DNA of 32,074 nt from Methyloligella sp. (GCA_021604645.1 BQJJ01000019.1:1-32074); one strand, 5' to 3'; shown: positions 1 through 8,835, numbered from the stretch's first letter. Notes: generated by a model not told the origin, from the sequence alone. Translations and numbers: made by a program.

Positions 1-314
1 TCATCGCCAGTTCCGCCACGACTGCTAAGGTGGACGTCTTCGGTGCTTGTTTTTGTCTGATCATTGTCAGGAATTTTGCGGTGCATGCTGTCACCGGTTT
101 CACTCCTTGGGTTGTCATCAGAAGTTCCTCTATCGAAACTATCTTCTTCAAATTTAGATGGTTGGAAATTTGGATCCGTTGAAGCATCATTTTGTTTCAG
201 TGATCCTAAATGAATGTTCGAATTTACAGTATGAAGGTCATCTTCTAAAAGGGAGTTTTCATTTGTTTGTTGTGCTTTTTTAATTGCTTTTTGATAGGAA
301 TTCTCACCTGACAT
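1..314 (-). CDS. Hypothetical hydrophilic protein, N-terminal part (cut by window edge)
   Basis: An ATG at 314 on the minus strand opens a frame of 104 codons that runs off the left edge without a stop. The protein begins MSGENSYQKAIKKAQQTN and is rich in Asp, Glu, Ser, Asn, Thr and Lys. It has no hydrophobic segment or signal peptide in the visible part, so this end is probably cytoplasmic and may be disordered. The upstream GAGAG is a weak ribosome binding site. I do not recognise a family. The even, non-repetitive codon usage and the clear AT-rich leader upstream favour a real gene, but only the N-terminus can be judged. Confidence 0.5.
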   Translation of the reverse strand, partial: MSGENSYQKAIKKAQQTNENSLLEDDLHTVNSNIHLGSLKQNDASTDPNFQPSKFEEDSFDRGTSDDNPRSETGDSMHRKIPDNDQTKTSTEDVHLSSRGGTGD

Positions 315-737
315 ACTCTCGACTCTCTACTTTACTTAAAACAAAAAAGATAATTTAAAGTACAGATCTAGAAGAAATCGATTAATTAAAAATGTCGCTT
401 TTTACTTTTAAAAAGTAACCATTTGTAAACCATAAAAAATTTCAAGCTATTGAAATAAAAGAATAAATAGTAGGTATTGTATCATATGAAGTGTATTTAT
501 GTGCTTTGGTTTGTATGCAAATCAATAATTTGTTTAGGATTCTAAAAAGCTACAACAGCTTACCTATAAGATTAAAAGCAGGGAGTTATGGCTGACATAT
601 AGCTTATCTAAAAAACAACCAATACGATTTTGAAAATATACGGTCCGGATAATTTTAAATTATTGCAATAATTCATGTTCCGTCGAATTCACAGTCTCAC
701 TGCTTAGAACTTCTATCCGTTGCCCAGTATCTATTGC
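315..737. other. Intergenic region, AT-rich, no gene seen
   Basis: This 423-base stretch lies downstream of the hydratase gene and upstream of the leftward partial gene. It contains an almost perfect 17-base palindrome (arms TTACTTTT and AAAAGTAA, 402-418), about 90 bases upstream of the start at 314. That could be an operator or part of the promoter region of that gene. No open frame with a convincing ribosome binding site, no L or S repeat and no obvious terminator was found. Confidence 0.4.
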
Positions 738-1580
738 CTAGTCCGTGCTTCGAACAGCAGAAGCTTTAACTACCGTTCGGTTATCAGCACCAATCACGCA
801 TAACTCAAGCTCTTTATCACCGCGACCAACAAGATGAAGGGGTTGATCTGCAAATGCTGGAGAAACACCTTTGTAGGAGAATTGGCTGAGGGCGTCTCTT
901 CCAAATTGCCTGGCACAATGATCAAGCAATAATGTTGCCATTAGGGGACCGTGAACCACAAGGCCCGGGTAAAGTTCTTCATCCCTAGCATAGGGAAGAT
1001 CATAGTGAATGCGATGAGAATTAAACGTCATTGCAGAGTATCTGAAAAGCATGGTGGTTTTTGGCATTAAGGTTCTTGTCCAGTCCCATTCTGATAAATC
1101 GATAGGGTCTCCAGTTTCAGGTGAACAAGGTGGGAGAGGAGCTCTGGTAGTTGTTGCCTCTCTATAGACAATTGTCTGTTGTTCTCGGATCGCTTCAATC
1201 GTATTAGATCTGGTCACATGTTCAACATCTACAAAAACAAGATCCCCTGATTTACCAGATTTCTCAGTGATATTGGTAACTGTTGAACTGCGCTCTATTT
1301 TGGCATCCATCTCAATCGGGCTTAGAAACGAAACCACACTGGCCGCCCACATACGGCGAGGTAGATCAATCGGTGGTAGGAAACCACCCTTTGGCGGGTG
1401 ACCATCCAACCCCAAGTCATCAGTTGCTATATCTGGCAAACAAAGACACCAATGAAAACCTTGTGGCACGCCCTCAACCGGTGAGGTATCTAGGGTAGCC
1501 TGAAACCGGGTAACAGCCGCTTTGGAGATGGTATCGCTTTTGACTTCATTGCGACCTAGCCATTTTGAATATTCACTCAT
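738..1580 (-). CDS. MaoC/FAS1-like dehydratase (itaconyl-CoA or mesaconyl-C4-CoA hydratase type)
   Basis: 280 aa, the usual length for the two-half hotdog hydratases of this family (mesaconyl-C4-CoA hydratase, itaconyl-CoA hydratase, beta-methylmalyl-CoA dehydratase). The C-terminal half holds the family's active-site stretch FNSHRIHYD (about residues 186-194) followed by YPGLVVHGPL, the hydratase-2 signature. The N-terminal half (about 15-140) is the degenerate partner fold. The start overlaps the stop of the lyase gene by four bases (ATGA, 1577-1580), so the two are translationally coupled. It is the last gene of a three-gene unit with a CaiB/BaiF CoA-transferase and a CoA-ester lyase. Family membership is clear. 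The exact substrate (itaconyl-CoA, mesaconyl-CoA or another branched C4-C5 acyl-CoA) is inferred from neighbours only. Confidence 0.85.
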   Translation of the reverse strand: MSEYSKWLGRNEVKSDTISKAAVTRFQATLDTSPVEGVPQGFHWCLCLPDIATDDLGLDGHPPKGGFLPPIDLPRRMWAASVVSFLSPIEMDAKIERSSTVTNITEKSGKSGDLVFVDVEHVTRSNTIEAIREQQTIVYREATTTRAPLPPCSPETGDPIDLSEWDWTRTLMPKTTMLFRYSAMTFNSHRIHYDLPYARDEELYPGLVVHGPLMATLLLDHCARQFGRDALSQFSYKGVSPAFADQPLHLVGRGDKELELCVIGADNRTVVKASAVRSTD

Positions 1581-2422
1581 AAAGATCTCTCAATTAAGGA
1601 TTTAGCGAGCTTTAAGTGGGCAGCATCAATCATTTTGCCATTAATTTGTTGCGCCCCTTGCCCTGGATTACTTTCAAAAGCCTCGACAATTTGTTTGGCA
1701 TGAGCAATTTCTTCCATGCTAGGTGTAAAAGCTTTATTGATAATAGGAATTTGAGCCGGGTGAATAGCCATCATGCCGGTAAAGCCATCTTGAGCAGCCT
1801 GATTGGCGGCGATCCTCAAATTATCTTCATTTTTAAAATCAGCGAAGACAGTTTCAATCGCTGGAACTTGTGCAGCACGGGCGGCAAAAACAATTAAAGA
1901 GCGAGCTAATTTTAATGGCTCTCGTAACACGCCTTCTTGGTCGCGGCTCCCTTTTGTACCAAGAGACGCAGAAAGGTCCTCAGCACCCCAGGTCAGCCCG
2001 TATAGTTTTTCTTGAACATTTTGGTATTCGCTCAAGGAGAAAAGAGCGCCAGGTGTTTCAATCGTCAATGGTAGGATCGGAACAACAGGTCCTATTTCCT
2101 GCATGGTATGTAGTGTTTGCTGGACCGAATTTGCGCCATCAGCCTTCGGCAGCATAATTGCATCAGGATTGGCTTTGAGGATTATATTTAGATCAGTTTG
2201 AGTTAAACCACTATCAAGCGGGTTTACACGTACAATCAATTTAATACCATGGTCACGTGAACCATTTAGAAAAGCTGCTACATTGGTACGTGCACTTTCT
2301 TTATTCTCAAGAGAAACAGCATCTTCAAGGTCTAGAATGAGAGCATCAGCGCCAAGTCCTAATGCTTTTTCCATTCGGTCAGGCCTGTCACCAGGAACAA
2401 AGAGAAGAGAACGTAGCTTCAT
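1577..2422 (-). CDS. HpcH/HpaI-type CoA-ester lyase (citramalyl/malyl-CoA lyase family)
   Basis: 281 aa, typical of the CitE-like lyases that cleave or form beta-hydroxyacyl-CoA esters with Mg2+. The N-terminus MKLRSLLFVPGDRPDRM and the block LILDLEDAV (about 29-37) are hallmark family sequences. ILPLTIETPGAL supplies the metal-binding Glu and TWGAEDLSASLG the metal-binding Asp; AIHPAQI near the C-terminus is also conserved. It starts three bases after the CoA-transferase stop and overlaps the hydratase start, so the three genes form one operon. In Pseudomonas and Yersinia itaconate degradation a CoA-transferase, a hydratase and a (S)-citramalyl-CoA lyase act in that order, and this set matches. 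A mesaconate or methylmalate route would look the same. Confidence 0.87.
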   Translation of the reverse strand: MKLRSLLFVPGDRPDRMEKALGLGADALILDLEDAVSLENKESARTNVAAFLNGSRDHGIKLIVRVNPLDSGLTQTDLNIILKANPDAIMLPKADGANSVQQTLHTMQEIGPVVPILPLTIETPGALFSLSEYQNVQEKLYGLTWGAEDLSASLGTKGSRDQEGVLREPLKLARSLIVFAARAAQVPAIETVFADFKNEDNLRIAANQAAQDGFTGMMAIHPAQIPIINKAFTPSMEEIAHAKQIVEAFESNPGQGAQQINGKMIDAAHLKLAKSLIERSL

Positions 2423-2425
2423 TAT

Positions 2426-3664
2426 TTAAGATCCCGACGTTGAGTTTTCTTTGCCAGCGACCACTTTTTTGTCATGGAGGCGACCGACCTCACCTGAACT
2501 CAATTTTAAAACATCCATTAAAATTTCATCTGTATGTTCGCCAAGATAAGGCGCACGCACCGGCGTGCCTCGCTCTTCAGCTGGTAGAGTAGCTGGTGAC
2601 CCTGCTGTTGGGTAAGTTTGCCCGCTTTTATGGGATATGTCTGCAAACATCGGATTGTCCCTTACTAATGTGGCGTCATTTGAAGCCTCAGTGAGTGTAT
2701 TATAAGGGCCCCAGCATACCTTATTTTCTTCGAATGCTGCAAATAATTCAGCACTTTGACGCTTGGAGACAGCGGCCTGGATAAGTTCATTTATTTCTCT
2801 GCGGTGAATAAAGCGAAGACCTTCGTCTCGATCAAAAGTAACACCATTCGAATGCTCAATTTTATTTACACCCTCTTTAATGTTGAGAGCTTTTACAAGT
2901 CCTGTCCAGTGGTGAGGTGTGAGAGCCATAATGATTGCGCGTTTTTTATCAGCGGTTACAAAATCTCGTCCCAAGAAGCCAAAGACATCGTTACCGTAAC
3001 GTGGGCGATCCTGGCCCTCTTGAATAACCTCCGCGATCATGCCTAAGTTTGACATGGTTGCAGTTGCCATATCCATCAGGGGTATACAAATTTCCCGCCC
3101 CAGTGATGTTTCACGTCGTGAACGCTCAGCAGCGAGAAGCGCGAAAGCTGCATAAGAGCCGGTGAGTAAGTCCCATGCGGGAAGCACGTGATTGACCGGT
3201 TCATCTCCAAGCTTATCTGGCCCTGTAATCATGGGGAGACCAATTGCAGAATTCACTGTGTAATCTAGAGCGATACCTCCATCAGCTTTTCCCATCACAC
3301 GTATCGTTATGAGATCACTGCGCTCGGCACTTAGTTTTTCGTGGGATAGAAAGCCTGAGGTTGGATAATTAGTGAGGAATATACCGGCTTCGTCACCGTC
3401 TGAACAAATGAGTGATTTCGCGATTTCGCGTCCCTCTGGATCGCAAAGATTTATCGCTAAGGATTTTTTACCTTTATTTAAGCCTTCCCAATAGAAACTA
3501 GTACCCGTTTTTGAGAGGGGCCACCGGCTAAAATCTGGACCACCACCGATTTGGTCAAAACGAATTACTTCAGCCCCCATTTGCGATAAATAAAGACCCG
3601 CGCTCGGGGCAGCAACAAAAGATGATCCTTCTATTACTCGTAATGAATTAATGATATTGAACAA
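2426..3664 (-). CDS. CaiB/BaiF family (class III) CoA-transferase
   Basis: 412 aa. The opening LRVIEGSSFVAAPSAGLYL and AEVIRFD are the usual class III CoA-transferase N-terminus. The catalytic Asp is probably D165 in LPAWDLLTGSYAA, the residue that forms the aspartyl-CoA anhydride. The enzyme would activate a dicarboxylic acid as its CoA thioester for the following lyase and hydratase. The initiation codon is TTG (3662-3664): upstream ATGs are out of frame and the next in-frame Met lies inside the conserved fold, so a TTG start best fits the family. A purine-rich stretch (GGGGATGAAAAAGA) lies just upstream. It is the first gene of the leftward operon 3664-738. Confidence 0.85.
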   Translation of the reverse strand: MFNIINSLRVIEGSSFVAAPSAGLYLSQMGAEVIRFDQIGGGPDFSRWPLSKTGTSFYWEGLNKGKKSLAINLCDPEGREIAKSLICSDGDEAGIFLTNYPTSGFLSHEKLSAERSDLITIRVMGKADGGIALDYTVNSAIGLPMITGPDKLGDEPVNHVLPAWDLLTGSYAAFALLAAERSRRETSLGREICIPLMDMATATMSNLGMIAEVIQEGQDRPRYGNDVFGFLGRDFVTADKKRAIIMALTPHHWTGLVKALNIKEGVNKIEHSNGVTFDRDEGLRFIHRREINELIQAAVSKRQSAELFAAFEENKVCWGPYNTLTEASNDATLVRDNPMFADISHKSGQTYPTAGSPATLPAEERGTPVRAPYLGEHTDEILMDVLKLSSGEVGRLHDKKVVAGKENSTSGS

Positions 3665-3843
3665 ATCTTTTTCATCCCCATTTTTGTTTTCACCAGCATT
3701 TTATATTGCATGATAAGAGGAGAAAGGTTGAGTTAGGTGGGGATTATGATTGTATATGATTTTTAGATTATCACCCTCTGAGGTGGTCTAGAGGCTGTTT
3801 TCTAGCTCCTCTCGCCGATTATTAGATCAACTCAAAAGAAGTA

Positions 3844-3874
3844 GCGCGGATTTGACGCAGGGAACTTAAAGCGC
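3844..3874 (+). repeat. S repeat, degenerate copy
   Basis: The stretch keeps the outer GCGC...GCGC stem, the GCGCGGAT start and the CTTAAAGCGC end of the S hairpin, but the inner stem and GTGGGCA loop are eroded (GACGCAGGGAAC). It lies 16 bases before the larger ispG remnant. It is judged a decayed member by comparison with 23922-23951. Confidence 0.4.
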
Positions 3875-3890
3875 AAAAAATTACGCTTCA

Positions 3891-4138
3891 CCACCAAACC
3901 GTGTCTCAATAAAATTCTGTACGATCTCTTGAAATTCTTCAGCTATCCGCTCGCCGTGTAACATCATCGTTTTTTTCCATCGATGAAACAGAGGCGCCGT
4001 GGAGTCTCACCTGTGTCAGGTAGGCTAATGCCAATATCAGCATGTTTAGATTCTCAGTGCTAAGCTTTTTGGACTTCTAACTCGGCATGCTGATGTTAGC
4101 CTGGTTTTCTATATCTTGCGCCATTTCTTGGAAAACTA
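3891..4138 (-). pseudogene. Decayed duplicate of the ispG 3' end (larger remnant)
   Basis: Read on the minus strand this is a mutated copy of the last part of ispG. Its plus-strand text CCACCAAACCGTGTCTCAAT at 3891 matches the ispG 3' end at 5168, and the match continues with scattered substitutions through the segment encoding the protein C-terminus. Inside it about 60 bases corresponding to the region around GCIVNGPGE are missing, and the reading frame is broken. The right end corresponds to about 5455 of intact ispG. It is a non-functional partial duplication, older than the 63-base copy at 4921 because it has diverged. Confidence 0.85.
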
Positions 4139-4153
4139 TAATGGTTATTCGCC

Positions 4154-4813
4154 CTAGTTTCCAAAAATTGTATTAACAATTTTATCTGCACATCTCTGAG
4201 CTCGAGCATTCAGGCCATCTTTAAGTCTTTTAGCTTGATTTGCAAATAACTCATCATATGTTGGGGCTTGTTCAGCATTTTTCAAACCATGCTCAACACA
4301 GCTTGCGCTAGCAATAATACTATTATTTCTCAAATCTCTCAATTCTGCAGTAGCTCCATAATTTGCAGAATATTTACTAAAATTGAGAGTTCCATGAGCT
4401 GCGCCGAACGCAGTGCTCATAACTTTTAATTCATACTGAGCATATTGACCCTTTTCGACCACGTGCATTTTATGCTGGGCCGAAAGGCGCTGTTTCAATT
4501 TTCGACTTATAGTTAGGGCTGGGTCTTTGATATTATACGTGACAGCCAAATCTTCACTAAGTGCATGAACAGCAATAAATCCTAGTAAACCCTGACTAGC
4601 TAAAAACCCCTTGCTCGGTGTTGTAATAATAAATTTTGGTCTCTCGCCAGTAGTAATTAGAAGTTTCTTATTTTGAATGGCAGATGCACCGCTAGTATCA
4701 ATTTGTTTATTGTTAGCGCAGCCAGATAGAACTGAAAAAGTTGAAAGACATATGATGACCATATATATCTTTCTTCCCGTCAAATAACTCATAAATTTCC
4801 CCCCAAAGGCCAT
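4154..4813 (-). CDS. Putative lipoprotein of unknown function
   Basis: Up to 219 aa. A hydrophobic signal segment (MVIICLSTFSVLSGC) ends in the lipobox LSGC with the lipidated Cys at residue 32 of the long form, so the product is expected in the periplasm anchored to a membrane. The real start is probably the ATG at 4790-4792 (residue 8), because a GGGGGG run sits about 6 bases before it while the first ATG has no ribosome binding site. The mature part (KFIITTPSKGFLASQGLLGF, then an alternating charged/hydrophobic C-terminus with Cys near the end) matches no family I know. The gene sits between two duplicated pieces of the ispG 3' end, which suggests it arrived with a duplication or insertion event. 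Confidence 0.7.
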   Translation of the reverse strand: MAFGGKFMSYLTGRKIYMVIICLSTFSVLSGCANNKQIDTSGASAIQNKKLLITTGERPKFIITTPSKGFLASQGLLGFIAVHALSEDLAVTYNIKDPALTISRKLKQRLSAQHKMHVVEKGQYAQYELKVMSTAFGAAHGTLNFSKYSANYGATAELRDLRNNSIIASASCVEHGLKNAEQAPTYDELFANQAKRLKDGLNARAQRCADKIVNTIFGN

Positions 4814-4920
4814 AATTCTTTTTTCTATTTTAAGTTTAATACTCAGGCCTGGATGGTACTATATTAACCAGAGGGGTAATTTGCAAATAAGTATGAGGTA
4901 AAAGGTTATATTCTTTAATC

Positions 4921-4983
4921 AAACCGTGTCTCAATATAATCCTGCACGATCTCTTGAAACTCTTCAGCTATCCGCTCGCCGCG
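4921..4983 (-). pseudogene. Exact 63-base duplicate of the ispG 3' end
   Basis: These 63 bases are identical, base for base, to 5172-5234 of intact ispG (the last codons of the gene on the minus strand). The match stops abruptly inside CGCCGCG, after which the sequence becomes CACAAGATCAG, the same text that opens the insert in the L repeat at 21855. The copy is too short to code and is recent or kept identical by recombination. Confidence 0.9.
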
Positions 4984-5030
4984 CACAAGATCAGTTTGAT
5001 AAAAAAATCAATAAATCATGATCTAGCAAA

Positions 5031-5148
5031 CCGAAGAAGGAGCTCAGCCCTTTTCGGGCTGAGGGACATGGCAGCACCTGCTGCACGGCGCCTAGCGCCG
5101 CGCCCTCGCAGGCCTATGAGCTTCAGCACATAGAATAGCCGTGAGAGA
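5031..5148 (+). repeat. L repeat copy 1 (full)
   Basis: Full-length structured repeat: CCGAAGAAGG, hairpin H1 (CTCAGCCC/GGGCTGAG), GGACATGG, hairpin H2 (GCAGC/GCTGC), hairpin H3 (GGCGC-CTA-GCGCC), CCTCGCAGG, hairpin H4 (CTATG/CATAG), then AATAGCCGTGAGAGA. It lies between the 63-base ispG copy and intact ispG, just past the stop of ispG. No open reading frame and no T-tract follow it. Confidence 0.9.
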
Positions 5149-5162
5149 TAAAAACGTTACAC

Positions 5163-6380
5163 CTAGCCACCAAACCGTGTCTCAATATAATCCTGCACGA
5201 TCTCTTGAAACTCTTCAGCTATCCGCTCGCCGCGTAACGTCATCGCTTTTTTTCCGTCGATGAAAACAGGAGCAGCTGGGGTCTCACCTGTACCTGGTAA
5301 GCTAATGCCAATATCAGCATGCTTGGATTCGCCTGGTCCGTTAACAATACAGCCCATCACCGCAAAGTTAAGATTTTCAACGCCTGGATATTTAGTCTTC
5401 CAACTCGGCATACTAACGTTAATGTGGTTTTGAATATCTTGCGCCAGTTCCTGAAATACAGTGCTGGTTGTACGTCCACATCCCGGACATGCGGTCACAA
5501 CCGGCATAAAAGCGCGAAGCCCCATAGATTGTAAAATTTCTTGGCCCACTTGCACTTCTTTTGTTCGGTCTCCGCCAGGTTCTGGCGTCAGAGAAATACG
5601 GATCGTGTCACCAAACCCTTCTTGCAAAAGAATAGCAAGACCAGCGGTAGACGCCACTATACCCTTGGATCCCATACCAGCTTCAGTTAGTCCTAAATGC
5701 AATGCATTATTCGAGCGACTAGCAAGTAAACGATAAACCGCGATAAGGTCTTGAACCGCACTGACTTTGGCAGAGAGAATGATTTTTTCATTACTCATGC
5801 CAAGCTCGTTAGCTCGCTCAGTGCTCAAGAGAGCAGACTGGACAATCGCTTCATGCATCACATCACGCGCATCTTTGGGTTTATCAAGTTTGGCGTTTTC
5901 ATCCATGAGGCCTGTAAGCAGGTCTTGATCAAGTGAACCCCAGTTCACCCCAATGCGAACAGGTTTATCAAATTTCAAGGCCGTTTCAATCATCTGTGAA
6001 AATTGCGTATCTCTTTTTTTCTTGAAACCAACATTGCCCGGATTAATCCGGTATTTGGCAAGAGCTTCGGCCATTGCAGGGTGATCATTAAGAAGTGTGT
6101 GGCCAATATAATGAAAGTCTCCAACAAGAGGCACATCAATATTCATCTTTGCCAAATTATCACGAATATAAGGAACAGCTTTCGCCGCCTCTTCCCGGTC
6201 GACAGTAATGCGGACTAATTCAGATCCAGCGCGCGCAAGGGCAGCAACTTGTTCTGTGGTTTTTTCAATATCTGCTGTGTCAGTGTTGGTCATAGATTGA
6301 ACAACAATTGGCGCATCACCACCAATGTTAACAGAGCCAACAGTTACCGCAGTCGTCTGATGCCGAGATACGAGTGTCAC
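5163..6380 (-). CDS. ispG: 4-hydroxy-3-methylbut-2-enyl diphosphate synthase (flavodoxin)
   Basis: 405 aa, the usual alphaproteobacterial length. The enzyme is an iron-sulfur protein that reductively converts 2-C-methyl-erythritol 2,4-cyclodiphosphate to HMBPP, the penultimate step of the MEP isoprenoid pathway, in the cytosol. The N-terminal TIM-barrel part (about 1-265) holds [15 protein letters not shown], and the C-terminal part holds the 4Fe-4S cysteines C298 and C301 in ACPGCGR and C344 in [10 protein letters not shown], with E351 as the likely fourth ligand. The start is GTG (6378-6380) with AAAGG eight bases upstream. Its 3' end has been copied twice into the downstream DNA (3891-4138 and 4921-4983). 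Confidence 0.97.
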   Translation of the reverse strand: MTLVSRHQTTAVTVGSVNIGGDAPIVVQSMTNTDTADIEKTTEQVAALARAGSELVRITVDREEAAKAVPYIRDNLAKMNIDVPLVGDFHYIGHTLLNDHPAMAEALAKYRINPGNVGFKKKRDTQFSQMIETALKFDKPVRIGVNWGSLDQDLLTGLMDENAKLDKPKDARDVMHEAIVQSALLSTERANELGMSNEKIILSAKVSAVQDLIAVYRLLASRSNNALHLGLTEAGMGSKGIVASTAGLAILLQEGFGDTIRISLTPEPGGDRTKEVQVGQEILQSMGLRAFMPVVTACPGCGRTTSTVFQELAQDIQNHINVSMPSWKTKYPGVENLNFAVMGCIVNGPGESKHADIGISLPGTGETPAAPVFIDGKKAMTLRGERIAEEFQEIVQDYIETRFGG

Positions 6381-6492
6381 TAAGGAAACCTTTCACTTAA
6401 AATTCTGCCAGTTTCATATCAGATTTAATAGCACTTGCACATAAAATAGCGATGTATCTCTATTCAGTACTAATAGGATCTAAATCCGGTCC

Positions 6493-7272
6493 CTAACGTT
6501 TAACCAAACTAGTTAACAGAAAAAAGAAAGCCATGGAAACAACAATGGCGGGCCCAGTCGGTATATCAATATATAAAGAGGCCAATAATCCACAAATGAC
6601 CGAAAGACAAGATATAAGTCCTGTATAAATAACCATTTGCTCTGGGGTGCGAGAAATGCCCATAGCAGCGGCTGCTGGTATAATTAACATGGCGGTCACA
6701 AGCAGTAGGCCAACCAACTTCATTGAAAGGGCAATGGTCGCTGCAATCGCCAAAGAAAACAAAAAATCAACCCGGCCAACATGAACCCCTTCAGCAAGGG
6801 CAAGCTCACGATCTATGCTAAGCGCTAATAGGTCTTGCCAAAGCCAGGCAACGAGTCCCCAAATGGCCAGAATTCCGCCCGCAACCATGTAAAGGTCGAT
6901 ATTTGAAATAGCAAGAATGTCTCCAAATAATAAGCCCATTAAATCAACTTGCAGAGATTGAAATTGGCTTGTCACAATAAGTCCAAGTGCCAATACCACA
7001 TGCGCCAATAAACCAAGGGCTGTATCTTTCGCCAAATAAGTGGTGCGCTCAACGGCACGTAAACCAAAAGTAACCATCACTGCAGCAAGAAAAACACCCA
7101 CAGTTGGGTTGATTGACACAAGCAATCCAAACGCCACCCCAAGTAGTCCTGAATGTGCAATGGTTTCACCAAAATAAGCCATACGTTGCCAGACAACAAA
7201 ACACCCAAGCGGCGCAGCGATTAAGGCCATACCAAGACCACCAAGTGCCGCGCGTATTAAAAAATCATCCAT
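6493..7272 (-). CDS. znuB: Zinc ABC transporter permease
   Basis: 259 aa, almost wholly hydrophobic, with about seven or eight membrane helices. It belongs to the ABC-3 family of metal permeases (ZnuB/MntB/TroC). The N-terminus FLIRAALGGLGMALIAAPLGCFVVWQRMAYFG and the SGLLGVAFG, LSIDRELALAEGV and IIPAAAAMGIS blocks are characteristic. It forms the inner-membrane channel that ZnuC powers. The start lies 8 bases inside znuC, so the two are translationally coupled. Zn specificity is inferred from the adjacent Zur regulator and the His-rich ZnuC tail. The substrate-binding protein ZnuA is not in the window. Confidence 0.93.
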   Translation of the reverse strand: MDDFLIRAALGGLGMALIAAPLGCFVVWQRMAYFGETIAHSGLLGVAFGLLVSINPTVGVFLAAVMVTFGLRAVERTTYLAKDTALGLLAHVVLALGLIVTSQFQSLQVDLMGLLFGDILAISNIDLYMVAGGILAIWGLVAWLWQDLLALSIDRELALAEGVHVGRVDFLFSLAIAATIALSMKLVGLLLVTAMLIIPAAAAMGISRTPEQMVIYTGLISCLSVICGLLASLYIDIPTGPAIVVSMAFFFLLTSLVKR

Positions 7273-8197
7273 TGTTCTGATCGGTATCCCTTTTAGGCTT
7301 TGCGGTGTTAGTCTCTTCTTTAGGATCTAACTGTTTAGGATGTAAGTGTGCATCATCACAGTCATGACTATGACCTGTTACATGGCTATGTGAGCAATCA
7401 TGCCCAACCATATCTCCTGAAAGCGTATGACTATGGTCATGACTATGCGCATAAATACCATAAGTTTGCGCTCTTTCAGGTCCAAATAACCGTTCATATT
7501 CAGGATGATGGCTAATTTGTTCAGGAACGCCTGCGCAGCAAACATGACCATTTAAACAAAGTACTCGGTCACTTGAACCCATCACAATATGTAAATCGTG
7601 TGAGATAAGCAGGACAGCACAGCCAAAATTATTTCTGATATTTGAGATAAGATCATAAAGAGCTGCTTCACCAGCAAAATCCACGCCCTGCGCAGGTTCA
7701 TCCAAAACCAATAAATGAGGTTTATTCACAAGGGCGCGAGCTAGCAGCACACGCTGCATCTCACCCCCCGAAAGAGAGGACATTTGCGCATTGAGCAGAT
7801 GAGAAGATCCAACTTCATCAAGCACATTCATGAGATCTTCTTTTGAGACTTTCTGGCGAACAGTCAAAAAACGGCTGACAGTCAGAGGTAATGTACGATC
7901 AAGCTTAAGACGCTGTGGAACATAACCGATAGAAAGATTGCTTGCTCGTTTTAATTGTCCTTCATCAGCTTGAAGAACACCAAGACAAATACGAGCAAAC
8001 GTCGTTTTACCGCCCCCATTGGGGCCAATGAGGGTAACAATCTCACCAGCTGAAATTGAAAAATCTATGCCCCGTAAGATCCAGCGTCCATCTCTTTGAA
8101 ATCCAATTGAATTGGCTTCAATCAAAAAGGGAGTATGTGAAGAGGTTTGTGATTGTTTCAAAGTCGTCACGACTTTTTCTTCTGCAATCTCACTCAT
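7265..8197 (-). CDS. znuC: Zinc ABC transporter ATP-binding protein with His-rich C-terminal tail
   Basis: 310 aa. The ATPase core (about 25-235) has Walker A GPNGGGKTT (58-66), the signature LSGGEMQRV and Walker B LLVLDEPAQGVD, followed by the switch His in LISHDLH. It couples ATP hydrolysis to zinc import through ZnuB at the inner membrane. After about residue 249 there is a tail of roughly 60 residues with clusters such as HSHDHSH, HDCSHSH and HSHDCDDAHLH. This looks like a metal-binding extension that may collect or sense zinc. The tail ends in a charged linker that overlaps the znuB start by 8 bases. The 98-base gap after zur has no clear terminator, so co-transcription with zur is likely. 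Confidence 0.94.
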   Translation of the reverse strand: MSEIAEEKVVTTLKQSQTSSHTPFLIEANSIGFQRDGRWILRGIDFSISAGEIVTLIGPNGGGKTTFARICLGVLQADEGQLKRASNLSIGYVPQRLKLDRTLPLTVSRFLTVRQKVSKEDLMNVLDEVGSSHLLNAQMSSLSGGEMQRVLLARALVNKPHLLVLDEPAQGVDFAGEAALYDLISNIRNNFGCAVLLISHDLHIVMGSSDRVLCLNGHVCCAGVPEQISHHPEYERLFGPERAQTYGIYAHSHDHSHTLSGDMVGHDCSHSHVTGHSHDCDDAHLHPKQLDPKEETNTAKPKRDTDQNNG

Positions 8198-8295
8198 TAC
8201 TTAACTTTTCTCACTTTATGAATTTTGTATCAATTTTCTATTTTGATATAGGAAAGGCTTTTTAAATACGAAGCCGAATTTTCAACACTAACTCT

Positions 8296-8835
8296 TTAAG
8301 AAGAGTTTTGGCATGTATGGCATGTGCCTTTAATCTCTAGTTGACTACGATCAACTTTGAACATCTCGGAGTCTGCGACAGTTGAAATTAAAGCCCCAAT
8401 CGAAGCCCCTTCAACCTCACCAATAACACCGCACTCTTCACAAATAAGAAAAACAAGAGATGAAGCTTCAGAGCATTTATGCAAAGTAGATGGGCTCTCT
8501 TGATCAAATTCATCATCAAAATTACGTTGGCAGGCAAAATAAGAATTAGTGCTCTCCAAGCGATGAATGAGCCCTGCTTCTTGAAGAAAGTCCAAACTTC
8601 TATAAACAGAAATAGGGGCAAGCTTTTGCCCATCGGCTGCGAGGTTATCAAGAATTTGATAAGCGCCTATGGCTTTGTGGCTGGAGGCCACTTGCTCTAA
8701 AACGGTACGACGTAATTTAGTGAGTCTTAATCCTGCTTGTTGACAATAGCGATCAGCAAACTTCATCAAATTCGTTGTGCAACCGCTGTGGTCATGGTCG
8801 TGTTGTGGAAAAAGAGAGTGTGTCATACTGCGCAT
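8296..8835 (-). CDS. zur: Fur-family zinc uptake regulator
   Basis: 179 aa. The winged-helix part (about 25-110) has RLTKLRRTVLEQV and SVYRSLDFLQEAGLIHRLES, the usual Fur/Zur DNA-binding region. The C-terminal dimerisation part has two CxxC pairs (CEEC and CHTC) that form the structural zinc site, and FLICEECGV is the common Zur text. The N-terminus carries an extra His cluster (FPQHDHDHSGC). As a zinc-bound repressor it would shut off znuCB. The first ATG (8833-8835) and a second at 8824-8826 are both possible starts; neither has a strong ribosome binding site. A Zur-like palindrome lies immediately upstream, so zur-znuC-znuB is probably autoregulated. Confidence 0.92.
   Translation of the reverse strand: MRSMTHSLFPQHDHDHSGCTTNLMKFADRYCQQAGLRLTKLRRTVLEQVASSHKAIGAYQILDNLAADGQKLAPISVYRSLDFLQEAGLIHRLESTNSYFACQRNFDDEFDQESPSTLHKCSEASSLVFLICEECGVIGEVEGASIGALISTVADSEMFKVDRSQLEIKGTCHTCQNSS

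Noticed and set aside
3891-4138. A second functional ispG or a small ispG-like gene
   Set aside because: It has frame-breaking changes and an internal deletion that removes the conserved third cysteine region.
8388-8651. Open frame on the same strand within zur in another frame
   Set aside because: It overlaps the conserved zur sequence, whose CxxC motifs and helix-turn-helix are intact.
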